This document shows positions 42,860 to 52,593 of a stretch of 64,000 bases of DNA, in pieces. The stretch is from Planctomycetota bacterium (GTDB taxonomy: Bacteria > Planctomycetota > Phycisphaerae > UBA1845). A model generated the notes under the pieces. The model searched no databases and was not told the origin of the DNA. It saw only the letters and a list, made by a program, of their open reading frames with translations. Where the stretch lies: contig JAJRPG010000034.1 in assembly GCA_024280855.1 (NCBI GenBank), positions 1 through 64,000 on the forward strand, read 5' to 3'. The stretch's first letter is position 1. Every line of letters begins with the position of its first letter. The position numbers and the translations under genes were made by a program.

Positions 42860-43614
42860 ACCTGTATAAGAAGTTCGTGCGTCAACTGGCGTAATGCGAT
42901 AGACGATTCCAGTTCGGCTAATTCATCTGCGTCAAAATCTTCGACCATTTTTTCAAAATCGTCAAAGCAGTCAATATCATACCACGGGGGCAACTCAGCT
43001 AGTGCGAGCTTCGCAGCCTGGGCTTGCGCTCGCGTTTGGTCAGCCACTGTGGACGAACCCCAGTCTATCTTTTCAAACAATGAAGGACAGGGGCTACGCA
43101 ATGATAGCAAGCAGTACCCCCCGTCGTGGGTTGGGTTTATAGCTACATCGTTTGATTCTAACACTGACAGAGATTGTAAAAGATGATCTTGCGGTAGTGT
43201 TGGTGAATCTGCGCCGAGTAATACGACGGCATCTGCACTTTGGTTGAAGGCCCGGTCTATTGCGCGTGAAAGCCGCTGCCCAAGATGACCTTCGCCTTGA
43301 GGCCAATAGTCGTTGATGCCGGTTAGATTCATTTTGCGAAATGATTCTAATTGTGAATCCGGAGCGCCAACCAAAACGACGGTGATGTTATAGCGACTGA
43401 CTTTGGCTATGTTCTGCTTGAAATAGACAGCCCGTTCACACACCGCACGCATAGCTGCTTCGTGCCATGTCGCTGCTTGCTCGAAGGATAGTGGCGGCAC
43501 AAGTCTGGTTTTGACTTTTCCGGCTATCGGATATTTGGCAAAGATGAGAATACTTGCTTGTTGCACAGGTGCAGGATCGGGCCGAATCTCGTTGGGGTCA
43601 AGAGGCTGCTTCAA
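42856..43614 (-). CDS. DUF2064 family glycosyltransferase-like protein
   Basis: 252 residues with a GT-A-like nucleotide-sugar fold. ILIFAKYPIAGKVKTRLVPP is the family signature, LGADSPTLP holds the metal-site Asp, and INPTHDGGYCLLSL is the conserved substrate loop. Members of this family (TIGR04282) have been tied to arsenosugar synthesis and to other glycosyl transfers; the substrate here is unknown. Overlaps the FtcD-like gene by four bases, so they are co-translated. A dispersed repeat lies right upstream. Confidence 0.9.
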   Translation of the reverse strand: MKQPLDPNEIRPDPAPVQQASILIFAKYPIAGKVKTRLVPPLSFEQAATWHEAAMRAVCERAVYFKQNIAKVSRYNITVVLVGAPDSQLESFRKMNLTGINDYWPQGEGHLGQRLSRAIDRAFNQSADAVVLLGADSPTLPQDHLLQSLSVLESNDVAINPTHDGGYCLLSLRSPCPSLFEKIDWGSSTVADQTRAQAQAAKLALAELPPWYDIDCFDDFEKMVEDFDADELAELESSIALRQLTHELLIQV

Positions 43615-43619
43615 TTACA

Positions 43620-43754
43620 GGTGCCCCATTCTTCGGGTACTCCCGAAGGGTGGGGGAAGGATTGTCGAAATTAAGTTCGTCCTCCACCCTTCGCGTCACA
43701 GAACACAATTACTTTGTTGGGTGTGTAATCAAGTGACGCGAAGAATGGGGCACC
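43620..43754. repeat. Dispersed inverted-repeat element, copy 2 (MITE-like)
   Basis: Perfect 16-base terminal arms: GGTGCCCCATTCTTCG (43620-43635) and CGAAGAATGGGGCACC (43739-43754). A second, nested inverted repeat joins CTTCGCGTCAC (43689-43699) to GTGACGCGAAG (43734-43744). The left module matches copy 1 in reverse orientation. No coding capacity. It fills the gap between two minus-strand genes. Confidence 0.7.
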
Positions 43755-43770
43755 TGGGCGTGGCTAAGTC

Positions 43771-44772
43771 TTAGCCTTCAGATTCTTCGATCGCGCCTAC
43801 GACGGCTTCCAGTGCGTCGCGACGAGTGACAATGCCAAGCATCTGCCCGCCCCGGTCTGTTACGACAGCTATGTGTCGTTGGTTTTGCTGCATGTCAGCT
43901 ATGACTTTCGCGACGGTGTCGTGGGCCTGAACCTTTAGCGCCGGTTGCAGACACTCGTCAATTCGTTGCCAATCTGTGCGCCGCAATAACTCGTCCACAG
44001 AGACAAAACCGATGACGCGCCTGGGGCGGGTGTCGTAAACGGCTAATCTTGTGTAGCCAAACCGTCGCGCGGCGCGAATGAGCGCACGTTGGCCTGTGTC
44101 CGCAGCTAGGCTTACGACGTGATTCCGCGAGACCATGACTGTATGAATCCGAATTTCTGGAAGTTGAATGACCTTGCGGATTAACGAGGATCGCGCTTCG
44201 CCATGCTGTTCGCCAGCTAGAGCATCTTGTAACATCGTGGCTATATGTCGTTTGGGGGCAAGGGTCAGTACACGCGATGGGGTCTGACTCCGTTGGACGG
44301 CACGCTCTGCCATGCTGGCTAATGTGGTGAATAATGACACCGCGCCTAATGCGTGGAAAATACGATCTGCTTGTTTGAGTATCCAGCTTCCCGACAGCAT
44401 AAGCCGATCAGCGTGTAGTCTGAAAATGCTTTTGGGAACCACTTCGCCAAAGACGAATACGATAGGTGTCAAGATCATGACAGTATAGACTTCAGTATCT
44501 AATTCGGAGAGCATTAACCCTTTAGCCAGTGCGTAAGCTACAGTCATTGAGGTTAGATAGTTCATGACGTTTGTGCCAATCAGCGTGACGCAAAGTGTGC
44601 GAGGTTCATTCTCCAGCAAGGCCGCTAGTCGCTTGGCACGCACATCCTCCTGGCTGGCTGCGAGGTGCAGGCGGACGCGACTCAGGCAATACATGCCCGT
44701 CTCCGCACCCGAAAAGAATGCGGAAAAGGCCAGGCTAACTATCGCGATCAAAATCAATGCCCACCAAATCAT
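43771..44772 (-). CDS. CNNM/CorC-family membrane protein (DUF21 + CBS), downstream paralogue
   Basis: 333 residues. An N-terminal DUF21 transmembrane domain (WWALILIAIVSLAFSAFFSG, ETGMYCLSR, FGEVVPKS) is followed by two CBS motifs (ending VIGFVSVDELL and MLGIVTRRDALEAVVG). It lacks the C-terminal CorC_HlyC domain found in its neighbour. The family is linked to Mg2+/Co2+ transport. The start overlaps the stop of the upstream paralogue (ATGA), so they act as a pair, perhaps a heterodimer. Confidence 0.9.
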   Translation of the reverse strand: MIWWALILIAIVSLAFSAFFSGAETGMYCLSRVRLHLAASQEDVRAKRLAALLENEPRTLCVTLIGTNVMNYLTSMTVAYALAKGLMLSELDTEVYTVMILTPIVFVFGEVVPKSIFRLHADRLMLSGSWILKQADRIFHALGAVSLFTTLASMAERAVQRSQTPSRVLTLAPKRHIATMLQDALAGEQHGEARSSLIRKVIQLPEIRIHTVMVSRNHVVSLAADTGQRALIRAARRFGYTRLAVYDTRPRRVIGFVSVDELLRRTDWQRIDECLQPALKVQAHDTVAKVIADMQQNQRHIAVVTDRGGQMLGIVTRRDALEAVVGAIEESEG

Positions 44773-46028
44773 GATGTCTCAACCTCCTGATGGGGAGATT
44801 CGCTATCGCGTTGCAATAAAATGCGGGTAATACGGCGGCTGCGCATCGTTTCTACTGTGAGCGTTAGGTTTCCGATGGTAATCGCATCTCCGCATCGTGG
44901 AAGTCGGCCAAGCTTAGCGAGCATGATACCGCCTACCGTGTCGATATGACGCTGCATATCGCCAATGTTAAAACGGTCAGCCAGCAGTCTAGCGCTGAGG
45001 TCGCCAGCGAGGCGATAGGTGTTTGGGTCTATCATTTCAGTAGCAGGGCGACTTTCACCTTCCTCTGCTTCCGGTACATCGCCCATGAGCCAAGCCACGA
45101 CATCTTCCACTGCGACCACGCCAGCTGTACCGCCATATTCATCTACCACGACGGCAAATTGAATATGCTGTTGGCGGAAGTGTCGCAGAACCTGAATAAG
45201 ATTAGCCTGCTCTGGAACATAGTGAATCGGTCGCATCGTTTTTGTGATGAGCTGGTCGGGATACAGAAAATAATCCCGCGCATAAATCACGCCACGCATG
45301 TCATCCAAATTTTTTCCTGATACCGGAAACCGACGACGACGACTTTGTCGAAGCAGTTGTTCGATAGTTTCCGGCGATGAATCGATGGGGACGGATACAA
45401 GATCAACGCGTGGCGTCATGATTTCTCGCACGCGCACATCATTCGCAGCTACCACTGCTTGTAGCATCGTCTCTTCTTTGGTGTTGATGACACCATCCCT
45501 CGCGGATTGTTCCACGAGCGATTGAAGCTCGTCCGTAGTTACTGGGCCGGACGTTTTTGTCGATGGCTCCAGCAAGCGAATCAACGGTTGAACGACGCAG
45601 AATCGTAATAGACCACGAAGCGGAGAGAGAACAACCTGAAGTATCGCGATGACCATGCCAGAAAAAGGAGCCAAGGATTGGGCATGGGAAAGGGCGATTG
45701 CTTTGGGAATGATTTCGCCAAATGCGATGACCGAGAGGAGTATGCCCACGCCACATGCCGCCGCCGCCCAAGGGGCTTTGTGTCGAAGCTGCTCAGCCAG
45801 GATGTATGACGTTGAGAAAATGGCGATGTTGATAGCTGTATTCGCGATGAGTACGGTCATGAGTACGCGGTTGGGCGTGCGCATGAGTTTGTGGACCAGT
45901 CGCCGCAGTTTTACGGTGGACCGTCCATAGTTGTGAAGCGAGCGATCACTCAAAGAAAATAACGCAGTTTCAGAACCTGATACCACGCCCGAGACGATCA
46001 GCAATATGACAAGCCAAAGCCAAATCAT
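44769..46028 (-). CDS. CNNM/CorC-family membrane protein (DUF21 + CBS + CorC), upstream paralogue
   Basis: 419 residues with the full family layout. DUF21 TM domain (VSGSETALFSLSDRSLH, FGEIIPKAIALSHA), a linker with TKEETMLQAVVAANDVRVRE and IMTPRVDLVSV opening the first CBS motif, the second CBS with FAVVVDEYGGTAGVVAVEDV, and a CorC_HlyC transporter-associated domain (YRLAGDLSARLLADRF, VDTVGG-type VGGIMLAKLGRLP, ending RITRILL). Implicated in Mg2+/Co2+ efflux or sensing. First gene of the pair. Confidence 0.93.
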   Translation of the reverse strand: MIWLWLVILLIVSGVVSGSETALFSLSDRSLHNYGRSTVKLRRLVHKLMRTPNRVLMTVLIANTAINIAIFSTSYILAEQLRHKAPWAAAACGVGILLSVIAFGEIIPKAIALSHAQSLAPFSGMVIAILQVVLSPLRGLLRFCVVQPLIRLLEPSTKTSGPVTTDELQSLVEQSARDGVINTKEETMLQAVVAANDVRVREIMTPRVDLVSVPIDSSPETIEQLLRQSRRRRFPVSGKNLDDMRGVIYARDYFLYPDQLITKTMRPIHYVPEQANLIQVLRHFRQQHIQFAVVVDEYGGTAGVVAVEDVVAWLMGDVPEAEEGESRPATEMIDPNTYRLAGDLSARLLADRFNIGDMQRHIDTVGGIMLAKLGRLPRCGDAITIGNLTLTVETMRSRRITRILLQRDSESPHQEVETS

Positions 46029-46127
46029 TGTAGATCACGTCCGTGTGACAGAAGCCATCCTGGTGGCACTTGAGTTGCCGCAGAAAATTCACCAAAGCTA
46101 GAATGATTAGTTTGCATACACTGTCGA

Positions 46128-49100
46128 TTACGGCTGATGGTCGCTGGCAGCTGCCCTCGCTTGCGACTTGGATATTTTTCCCTGTGCGATTGCGTCGCCT
46201 TGACTCTCCGCTACGTTGAATCCCGCGTGATAGATGTCAGCCGCTTCCAGGAAACGCTGTCCACGACGGTACGCCTCGCCCAAATGGTAATAGGCATCAT
46301 AGCTGTCCGGGTTCAATCGAATCGCCCGCGTGAGTTCCGCGGCGGCTTCGTCATATCGCCCCAGTAGAACATAAATCCAGCCTAACGTGTCAAGCGTTTC
46401 GGCGACGTCTCGGTATCTTACAGCCGACTTAGCATACGTTAGCGCGGCTTCATTTTCCCCCAACGCATCTGATAGCAGATAAGCGAGGTTGTTTAGGACG
46501 ACCCAATTGGTTTCGTCGTATTTGAGAGATTGTTCGTAAGCTTTTCGCGCCTTCTCGAAATCTTTTGAGTTGAGATATAGCTCCCCTCGCTCCGTGAACA
46601 GATCGGCTCGTTGGTGATTCTTGTCTGCTGAAACTAGCAACTTTTCAATTATTGCATCAGCTTCTTTCACTCGACCAGCTAACGAATATAGTCGGGCTAA
46701 TATCCGATTATTCGCACGCGATAGAGAAGCATCATCCGATAATTCGGTAAAATATTTTAGGGTTGATTCTAGCGAGCCGAACCCACGCTGGGCTAAATCT
46801 GCTAGCGTTCGCGCGTGCAAACTAGCTTTCGACATGGTCTTCTCGGCCGCTTGTCTAAAAACATGCACCGCTTGGTTAGTCTGCCCCGCAAGCGCGAGCA
46901 GTTTTCCATATTGGCCAAGAACCAATGCAGGGGCGGTGTCGGCATTGGCATGTTTTTCAAAATAAGTTACGCCTTCTGTCGCTTGGCCAACTGAGGCAAA
47001 AGCATTTAGCACAGCAATGACCTGCGACGGTGCATATTTTGATAGCTCTGCGGCACGCTGCAAATCAGCTAGCATTTTTCCGTGGTCATTAAGGCCGCCA
47101 GATATGTCTGCCCGTAACGCAAACCATCGCGGGTTGGGCGCATTAGATGATTGATTGATTCTTGCGGTGACAACACGGTCTGCATCTGCAAACCGTTTTA
47201 GTTCGATGTAGGCCCGTGTTAATGCTTCTAACGCGACTTCGGATTGTGGCGCATCCTGAAGGAGCGATTCCAACTCTCGCAACCGAGCGTCCTCACGGTT
47301 GGCTTGATGATGAAGACGAGCCAAGAGCAGTCTGGGCGCAAGGGCTAAAGCGAGTGGGTCCGCTTGTTTGATTTGCTCCAGGTCGGTAAGCGAAGCCGGT
47401 AATCGGCCAAGTGATAATGTGTGTTGCGCTCTCTTGAACAAAGCATAAGTATGATTGGGGTTAGCCTGCAAGAAAGTTGTCAACCGTTCCACCGCTGGGA
47501 TAATTTGGCCACGACGAGAAAGTATCTCACTTTCCCACAAGTCGGCGCGGGCGTCATTCGGATATTGTTTTCTGAATGTCGCTAAGCCTTCACTAGCACC
47601 TTCGAGATCGTCTAACTCGCGAGAAAGTAAACATGCAATTCTAGCTAGCTTCACCGAGGCTAATTTAATGTCCGTATCATCATCCACAGAGGCAATGGCT
47701 TGATCGTACCATGTCAATGCTTCAGCCGGCTTACGAACCGTGCGTTGATAGAATTCGCCCAGGCTATGACATACTTCAAACGTGTGGGCTATTTCTGCTG
47801 CCTGTAGCAATGTCTGTTCAACATCGTCGAGCTGAGACAAGCTGAGTTGATGGGCAGCTAGAAGTACTAGAGCTTCCGCTTTTTCTTTCGGCGTCGTTCG
47901 AGAATCTGCGAATTCCAGTAACGTTTTCTCGGCTAACTGCGGTCGATTCGTCCGCCGGTAATACTTTCCGATGGCTACGATTAACACCCGCTCGTCCGGC
48001 TTTAAGGTCATCAAATGACGGTATATATCATCTGCTTTTTCAAGATCGTTGTTAGCCTCATATAATTCTGTCAATCGAGAGAGCGTTTTCAAATTGTCCG
48101 GGTCACTCGCTAGTGATGATTCGTAGTTAGCAATCGCTTTGTCGGGATCAGCACGTTCTTGCTGCAATTCCAATTCGTTTCGCACCCACTGGTCTGACGG
48201 AATCAATCGCTTGCAAGCAGCCAGGTGCTTTTCGTAAGTAGCTTGGTCGCCCACATCCTTCGCCAGCATCGCCAATCCCTTTCGAGCAAGCGCCTCGTTG
48301 GGATTAACGCGCAGCGCCCGTTGGTAATAAGAAGATGCCTCATCCGTGTCACCTAACCGATGAAGGCAATGAGCCAGGCTCGCCAGCGACTGGGCATGTG
48401 TTGGCTGAGCATCGACCGCCGCCCGTAGCGCCAGTTTAGCCAGGGACCATTCATCGCGATACATGTAGTATAAGCCAAGAAGGTGCTGCCCGCCCGCGCC
48501 GTCAACATTATACTTCGCTGCCGCGTCACGCGCCTCGGTCATAGCAGAATCGTTTTTTGATAACGCCCCAGCCCGGAGTTTGCTTAATAAAATAGCCCGG
48601 TGTTGCGCGCTGGTCGTTTGCTGGGCCGCTGGTGTGTCCCTGGCGATGAGATGTTTCTCCGCTTCGTCTAGGTAGGCTATTGCTTGCTCAGGCTCGTGGT
48701 TACGAATATGAAAATCAGCCATCCGCGCCGCCCGTTCATACGCATCCTTTTCCTCACTAATTAGTGAGGCTATACTCTCCTTGCGCTGCGATGTAGAGAG
48801 TTCAGGCTGTACGACCAGCGACAATCTTTTTAGATAATTGTCATCTGGTTTAATTTTCAGGGCGCTAGCTACAATCAATTGCGCTTTTTCTAACTTTTCT
48901 CGCGATAGTAACAATTGAACAGCCGCGGCTAATAGCCTTGGTTCGGCAGGCTCGTTTTGTAATGCCGTAATAAGCACTTGTATCGCTTGTTCAATATCGT
49001 CTTGACTTATAAGCTCGCGGGCCATGAGTAGCGAGCGAAGCGCTTCGTCCTGTACCAAGCCGCTTGCACCTTGAAACTGACCGCGACGTTCAAGCAGCGC

Positions 49101-50714
49101 CGCTCGAATTTGCCTGGCTTGGTCATTGGTCGGATCGTTTCGACGCACGATTTCCAGAGCGCGGTCAAGCGCTGGATTTTCTATCTCATCGTTTAGCATC
49201 AAAGCCTGTGCGTATGTAATCCACATAGCCAGCGGCGCGGTTGCCTTAGCTCTGTTGCGACCATCCAAAATAGTATCTTTCGCCGCGCCAGGTTCGTTGA
49301 GTTTGAGGTGCAATCGCGCCAGCAAAAGTTTGCTATCCCAATCAACCACATCCATAGACAGGAATCCTGCGTCCGCACTTCGTAAATCTTCCAGCGCTTC
49401 GCGGTCTTGTCCAGTAAAAAATTTAATTCTCGCAGATTGAGTCAATACATGCGGATGACCTGGAAACTCTCCATTAGCATCGTCTACATATTGCTTAGCC
49501 CGGATAATAAGTTTGTCTTTTTCAGCTTGATCGAGTTCGGCGTCTTCCGCTCGCGACTTAGCCAGCGCCGTCTGTGAGGCGAGAATCATCAACTGAAAAG
49601 CAAATTGTTTATCATACGCAGCCCGGATGCCTTTACGAGAAAACCCGGCGTCCAATCGGCGCTCGCACGCATTGATCGCATCATCAAAATGTTGCGAAGC
49701 CCGATACAGTGTCGCCAGCAAAACATAAGTATCGAAATTATCGTCATCAGCTTTTATACTGAATTCATACGCCGCAATAGCCTTAGCTAAAATTGGTTCA
49801 GTTATCTCGTCGTTTTCTTTCTTTTGCTTGGCTCGTGCCCAGGATTGGGCGAAGAAAATCCCACGTTGCTGATACGCCTCACGCATTGCATCCACGTCAT
49901 CACCTGCTGAGGCGACAGCGCTAATGATATGCTCACCAGCCAGCGCCACACGAGCGAAATAATTATCATCCGTTTCGTCCGTGGCTCGCGGTCGATTAAG
50001 ATGTCTGGCAAAGGCTGTGTGAATTTTAGACGCTTCAACGCTGGTGTCTTCATATTTCGTGAGTAAATCAGCAAAATGTGACGCCCCAGCTGAGAGGTCG
50101 CCCGCTCGTAAGTGCGCGTTGGCAAGGTCGATAGCATAATCAATATCGCCTGGTGCCAGCGTAACGGCTTTTTCCAGGGCAAGAATCCCTTCATTTGCGG
50201 TTTCCGAGTCTATCGTCCGCTGTCCGTACATCAGCGACATGCCTATGGCATGATGTACAAAGGCTTTTGTCGTATCGTCTGCCTGTGCGGCGCTATCCAA
50301 CATAGTCTTAGCGGCTTCAGCAATTTTCGACCATATACGCGGCGAAGGATATAGTTTCGATAGCTTGAGCAATGTTTCAAGTCGCGTGCGGTGTGCCTCG
50401 ATAAGCGCAGGATCATCGATCAGCGCCTGCTCCCAGGCAGACAATGCCCGTTGTACTTCGCCAGCTTCAAGAAAAGCGTGCCCCATGAAGACCAGGTGTA
50501 ACGGGTCATGGCTTCGCGTATACGCCCGCATATAAAACCCGGCCGCTTGCTGCCATTCTTCGTGTGCTTCATAGTCCTGAGCTAGCGCGACGAAATGTTG
50601 GGGGTCGCGGTTTTCTAATTGCCGCAGCATGAGGACTGCTACAAATACGATGGCTGCCATAGAGAAAAGCGTCAGGCCGATGACGATATTTTTATTTAGT
50701 CGTTTGCGAGCCAT
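46128..50714 (-). CDS. Giant TPR protein with N-terminal membrane anchor
   Basis: 1528 residues. A TM helix at about 9-28 (NIVIGLTLFSMAAIVFVAVL) is followed by more than 25 TPR-type helix pairs to the C-terminus. They are easiest to see in SLAHCLHRLGDTDEASSYYQ, RALRVNPNEALARKGLAML and ERGELYLNSKDFEKARKAYEQ, with the A-x-x-Y-x-x-A-L/I-x-x-P spacing. It would sit on the membrane with the repeats projecting, most likely outside, as a scaffold. The preceding gene on this strand, 76 bases upstream, encodes an EpsI-type exosortase partner. TPR proteins accompany EpsI in exopolysaccharide/exosortase loci; this is a family observation. Confidence 0.88.
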   Translation of the reverse strand: MARKRLNKNIVIGLTLFSMAAIVFVAVLMLRQLENRDPQHFVALAQDYEAHEEWQQAAGFYMRAYTRSHDPLHLVFMGHAFLEAGEVQRALSAWEQALIDDPALIEAHRTRLETLLKLSKLYPSPRIWSKIAEAAKTMLDSAAQADDTTKAFVHHAIGMSLMYGQRTIDSETANEGILALEKAVTLAPGDIDYAIDLANAHLRAGDLSAGASHFADLLTKYEDTSVEASKIHTAFARHLNRPRATDETDDNYFARVALAGEHIISAVASAGDDVDAMREAYQQRGIFFAQSWARAKQKKENDEITEPILAKAIAAYEFSIKADDDNFDTYVLLATLYRASQHFDDAINACERRLDAGFSRKGIRAAYDKQFAFQLMILASQTALAKSRAEDAELDQAEKDKLIIRAKQYVDDANGEFPGHPHVLTQSARIKFFTGQDREALEDLRSADAGFLSMDVVDWDSKLLLARLHLKLNEPGAAKDTILDGRNRAKATAPLAMWITYAQALMLNDEIENPALDRALEIVRRNDPTNDQARQIRAALLERRGQFQGASGLVQDEALRSLLMARELISQDDIEQAIQVLITALQNEPAEPRLLAAAVQLLLSREKLEKAQLIVASALKIKPDDNYLKRLSLVVQPELSTSQRKESIASLISEEKDAYERAARMADFHIRNHEPEQAIAYLDEAEKHLIARDTPAAQQTTSAQHRAILLSKLRAGALSKNDSAMTEARDAAAKYNVDGAGGQHLLGLYYMYRDEWSLAKLALRAAVDAQPTHAQSLASLAHCLHRLGDTDEASSYYQRALRVNPNEALARKGLAMLAKDVGDQATYEKHLAACKRLIPSDQWVRNELELQQERADPDKAIANYESSLASDPDNLKTLSRLTELYEANNDLEKADDIYRHLMTLKPDERVLIVAIGKYYRRTNRPQLAEKTLLEFADSRTTPKEKAEALVLLAAHQLSLSQLDDVEQTLLQAAEIAHTFEVCHSLGEFYQRTVRKPAEALTWYDQAIASVDDDTDIKLASVKLARIACLLSRELDDLEGASEGLATFRKQYPNDARADLWESEILSRRGQIIPAVERLTTFLQANPNHTYALFKRAQHTLSLGRLPASLTDLEQIKQADPLALALAPRLLLARLHHQANREDARLRELESLLQDAPQSEVALEALTRAYIELKRFADADRVVTARINQSSNAPNPRWFALRADISGGLNDHGKMLADLQRAAELSKYAPSQVIAVLNAFASVGQATEGVTYFEKHANADTAPALVLGQYGKLLALAGQTNQAVHVFRQAAEKTMSKASLHARTLADLAQRGFGSLESTLKYFTELSDDASLSRANNRILARLYSLAGRVKEADAIIEKLLVSADKNHQRADLFTERGELYLNSKDFEKARKAYEQSLKYDETNWVVLNNLAYLLSDALGENEAALTYAKSAVRYRDVAETLDTLGWIYVLLGRYDEAAAELTRAIRLNPDSYDAYYHLGEAYRRGQRFLEAADIYHAGFNVAESQGDAIAQGKISKSQARAAASDHQP

Positions 50715-50790
50715 GGCGGTTGTTTCCTTTACTCAAGCCCAATCACCCAAAAGTACGCTTGAGATTATATCAGTCTTGTGTAATTAGTCT

Positions 50791-51561
50791 TTATGATTTT
50801 TTCTGCTGCCTGGCTCGTTGCTCAGAGGCATCGAAGTCAGGCCAATGGTCACGGATCAGTACAGGGAGAACCAGATCAAATAGCTTGGTCACGCCTTCGA
50901 TATTTTGTTCCCGCGTCGCTCTGGGAAAACTAACTTCTACTTTACTGAAATAGGCAAATGTATTGGTCAAGCTATTGACCATCATGCGAACATTAAGGCT
51001 GTTCGCTACGAACTGCCCGTTACAATGGAAATTATATATGACAGAAATTTTTCGTTCATTGTGTATTTGAGTCTTGGAGAAGGTTAATACACGAATGGGC
51101 ACCTCTTGATTCGCTTTACCCAATGCCGCTACCTGCACCACCGTTTCTTCATGAGGCTGAGAAGGCTGATATCCCGCACCGTAGTAGCACACGTCTGGCT
51201 TATGCAACACCATTTTGTTAGCCCCGGTGTAGTATGTCACCAGAAAAGTAACCAATCGAAGCGGGTGATTTTTTGGCAGGGAGGTATCCTCAAGAATCCA
51301 ATTGATATACTCAGATGTCCCCAACGATTCGGTCATGGTGGAATCAAGAATGATTCGGTCAACCACACGAAACGGCAGCAGTGAAGACTCATCCAAAGCG
51401 CTAAGCCGGGATTTTAACGGCAATGACAGCTTGTCGGCGTTAATGCCTAACCTATCAGCCACCGGGCCTGACAGGACCATAGCGCAGCCCAGCATGGCCA
51501 CGACAACCATAAATGGCCGGGACAGTACACGCTGCGAGGCGATTTCAGAGTTTGAACTCAT
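50791..51561 (-). CDS. EpsI-family exosortase-associated protein
   Basis: 256 residues. An N-terminal TM segment (PFMVVVAMLGCAMVLSGPVA) is followed by the EpsI domain: LVTYYTGANKMVLHKPDVCY, whose H-K-P-x-V-C-Y is the counterpart of HRPEVCYP in EpsI proteins, then YGAGYQPSQP. EpsI occurs fused to or beside exosortases (PEP-CTERM/IPTL-CTERM systems). An IPTL-CTERM subtilase is encoded ~11 kb away on the same strand. No exosortase gene is in the window. Upstream of the giant TPR gene. Confidence 0.85.
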   Translation of the reverse strand: MSSNSEIASQRVLSRPFMVVVAMLGCAMVLSGPVADRLGINADKLSLPLKSRLSALDESSLLPFRVVDRIILDSTMTESLGTSEYINWILEDTSLPKNHPLRLVTFLVTYYTGANKMVLHKPDVCYYGAGYQPSQPHEETVVQVAALGKANQEVPIRVLTFSKTQIHNERKISVIYNFHCNGQFVANSLNVRMMVNSLTNTFAYFSKVEVSFPRATREQNIEGVTKLFDLVLPVLIRDHWPDFDASEQRARQQKKS

Positions 51562-51834
51562 TGATAAACTCTTGTAAATAAACGAGTTACGAAATAATAC
51601 CTGCTTATAACGACCCCCGGCGCGGAAGTATAGGTAGCATGGTCCATAACGTCAAATCGGCTTTCAAACCGGCCTATATTCACTTTCTCGCCCACAGATT
51701 TAAGCTTTTTTCTCAAATTCTTAGCCCCATGCCCTGCCAATACAGGGAACGTGATTCAGTCACATAGGCCAACGACCGATATTACTTATTGAAGCAGTTC
51801 ACCATGATAATGGTGAGCCATATGGCAGGAGCTA

Positions 51835-52593
51835 ATGACCGTGTCCGCAATTACGTCATCTCAACAGACTCGAAGCCGATGCCTCATCCTAGGATGCGGA
51901 GGGCATGGCCGGGTTGTACTCGATATCCTGCGAAACGCCGGACAGGCGGAAGTGGTCGGTTTTGTCGATTCTGACCCCCACATGGTCGGTCGTCGAGTGG
52001 ACGGCATCGAAGTGCTAGGCTGTCCTGACGACCTCGCATCTCTCCGAACGAAACACACCATCGAAAGTGCGATAGTCGCTATTGGTAACAATGGCGTAAG
52101 ACGCGCCTTCGCCCACAAACTTACTGAACTAGGCTTTGAACTCATCAACGCCATCCACCCCTCAGCCAACATCGCCGGCAACGCCACGATGGGAAAAAAT
52201 GTCGTGGTCGCAGCTGGTTCGCTAGTCTGCGCTCATTGCCAAATCGGTGACTCTGTCATTTTGAATACAGGGTGTATCGTCGATCATGAATCGTTAATCG
52301 GCACAGCTACCCACATTTGCCCCGGCGCAAGATTAGCAGGCCGAGTGACTGTAGAGTCTGGCGCGTTCGTTGGCATTGGGGCTACAGTGATTCAAAGTTT
52401 GCGCATAGGTTACGAAGCTATCATCGGTGCCGGCGCGGTCGTCATACGCGACGTAGCGCCGATGTCCACCGTGGTAGGTGTGCCCGCTCAAGCGACACCT
52501 ATTACGACCGTAACCGTGCCGCGCAACGATTGGCTGCTTGCCGGTGAAATATCAGCCGATCAGCTAACCCCCATAAATCCCATTCACGGCTAG
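51835..52593 (+). CDS. NeuD-type sugar O-acyltransferase (left-handed beta-helix)
   Basis: 252 residues. An N-terminal Rossmann-like domain (CLILGCGGHGRVVLDILRNA) binds the nucleotide sugar. A hexapeptide-repeat beta helix follows (about 110-215), with NTGCIVDHESLIGTATHICP carrying the catalytic His and AIIGAGAVVIRDVAP at the end. This is the PglD/NeuD layout used in sialic acid, bacillosamine or similar surface-sugar acetylation. AGGAG lies upstream of the ATG. It converges with RNase R and their ends overlap by four bases. Substrate unknown. Confidence 0.92.
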   Translation: MTVSAITSSQQTRSRCLILGCGGHGRVVLDILRNAGQAEVVGFVDSDPHMVGRRVDGIEVLGCPDDLASLRTKHTIESAIVAIGNNGVRRAFAHKLTELGFELINAIHPSANIAGNATMGKNVVVAAGSLVCAHCQIGDSVILNTGCIVDHESLIGTATHICPGARLAGRVTVESGAFVGIGATVIQSLRIGYEAIIGAGAVVIRDVAPMSTVVGVPAQATPITTVTVPRNDWLLAGEISADQLTPINPIHG

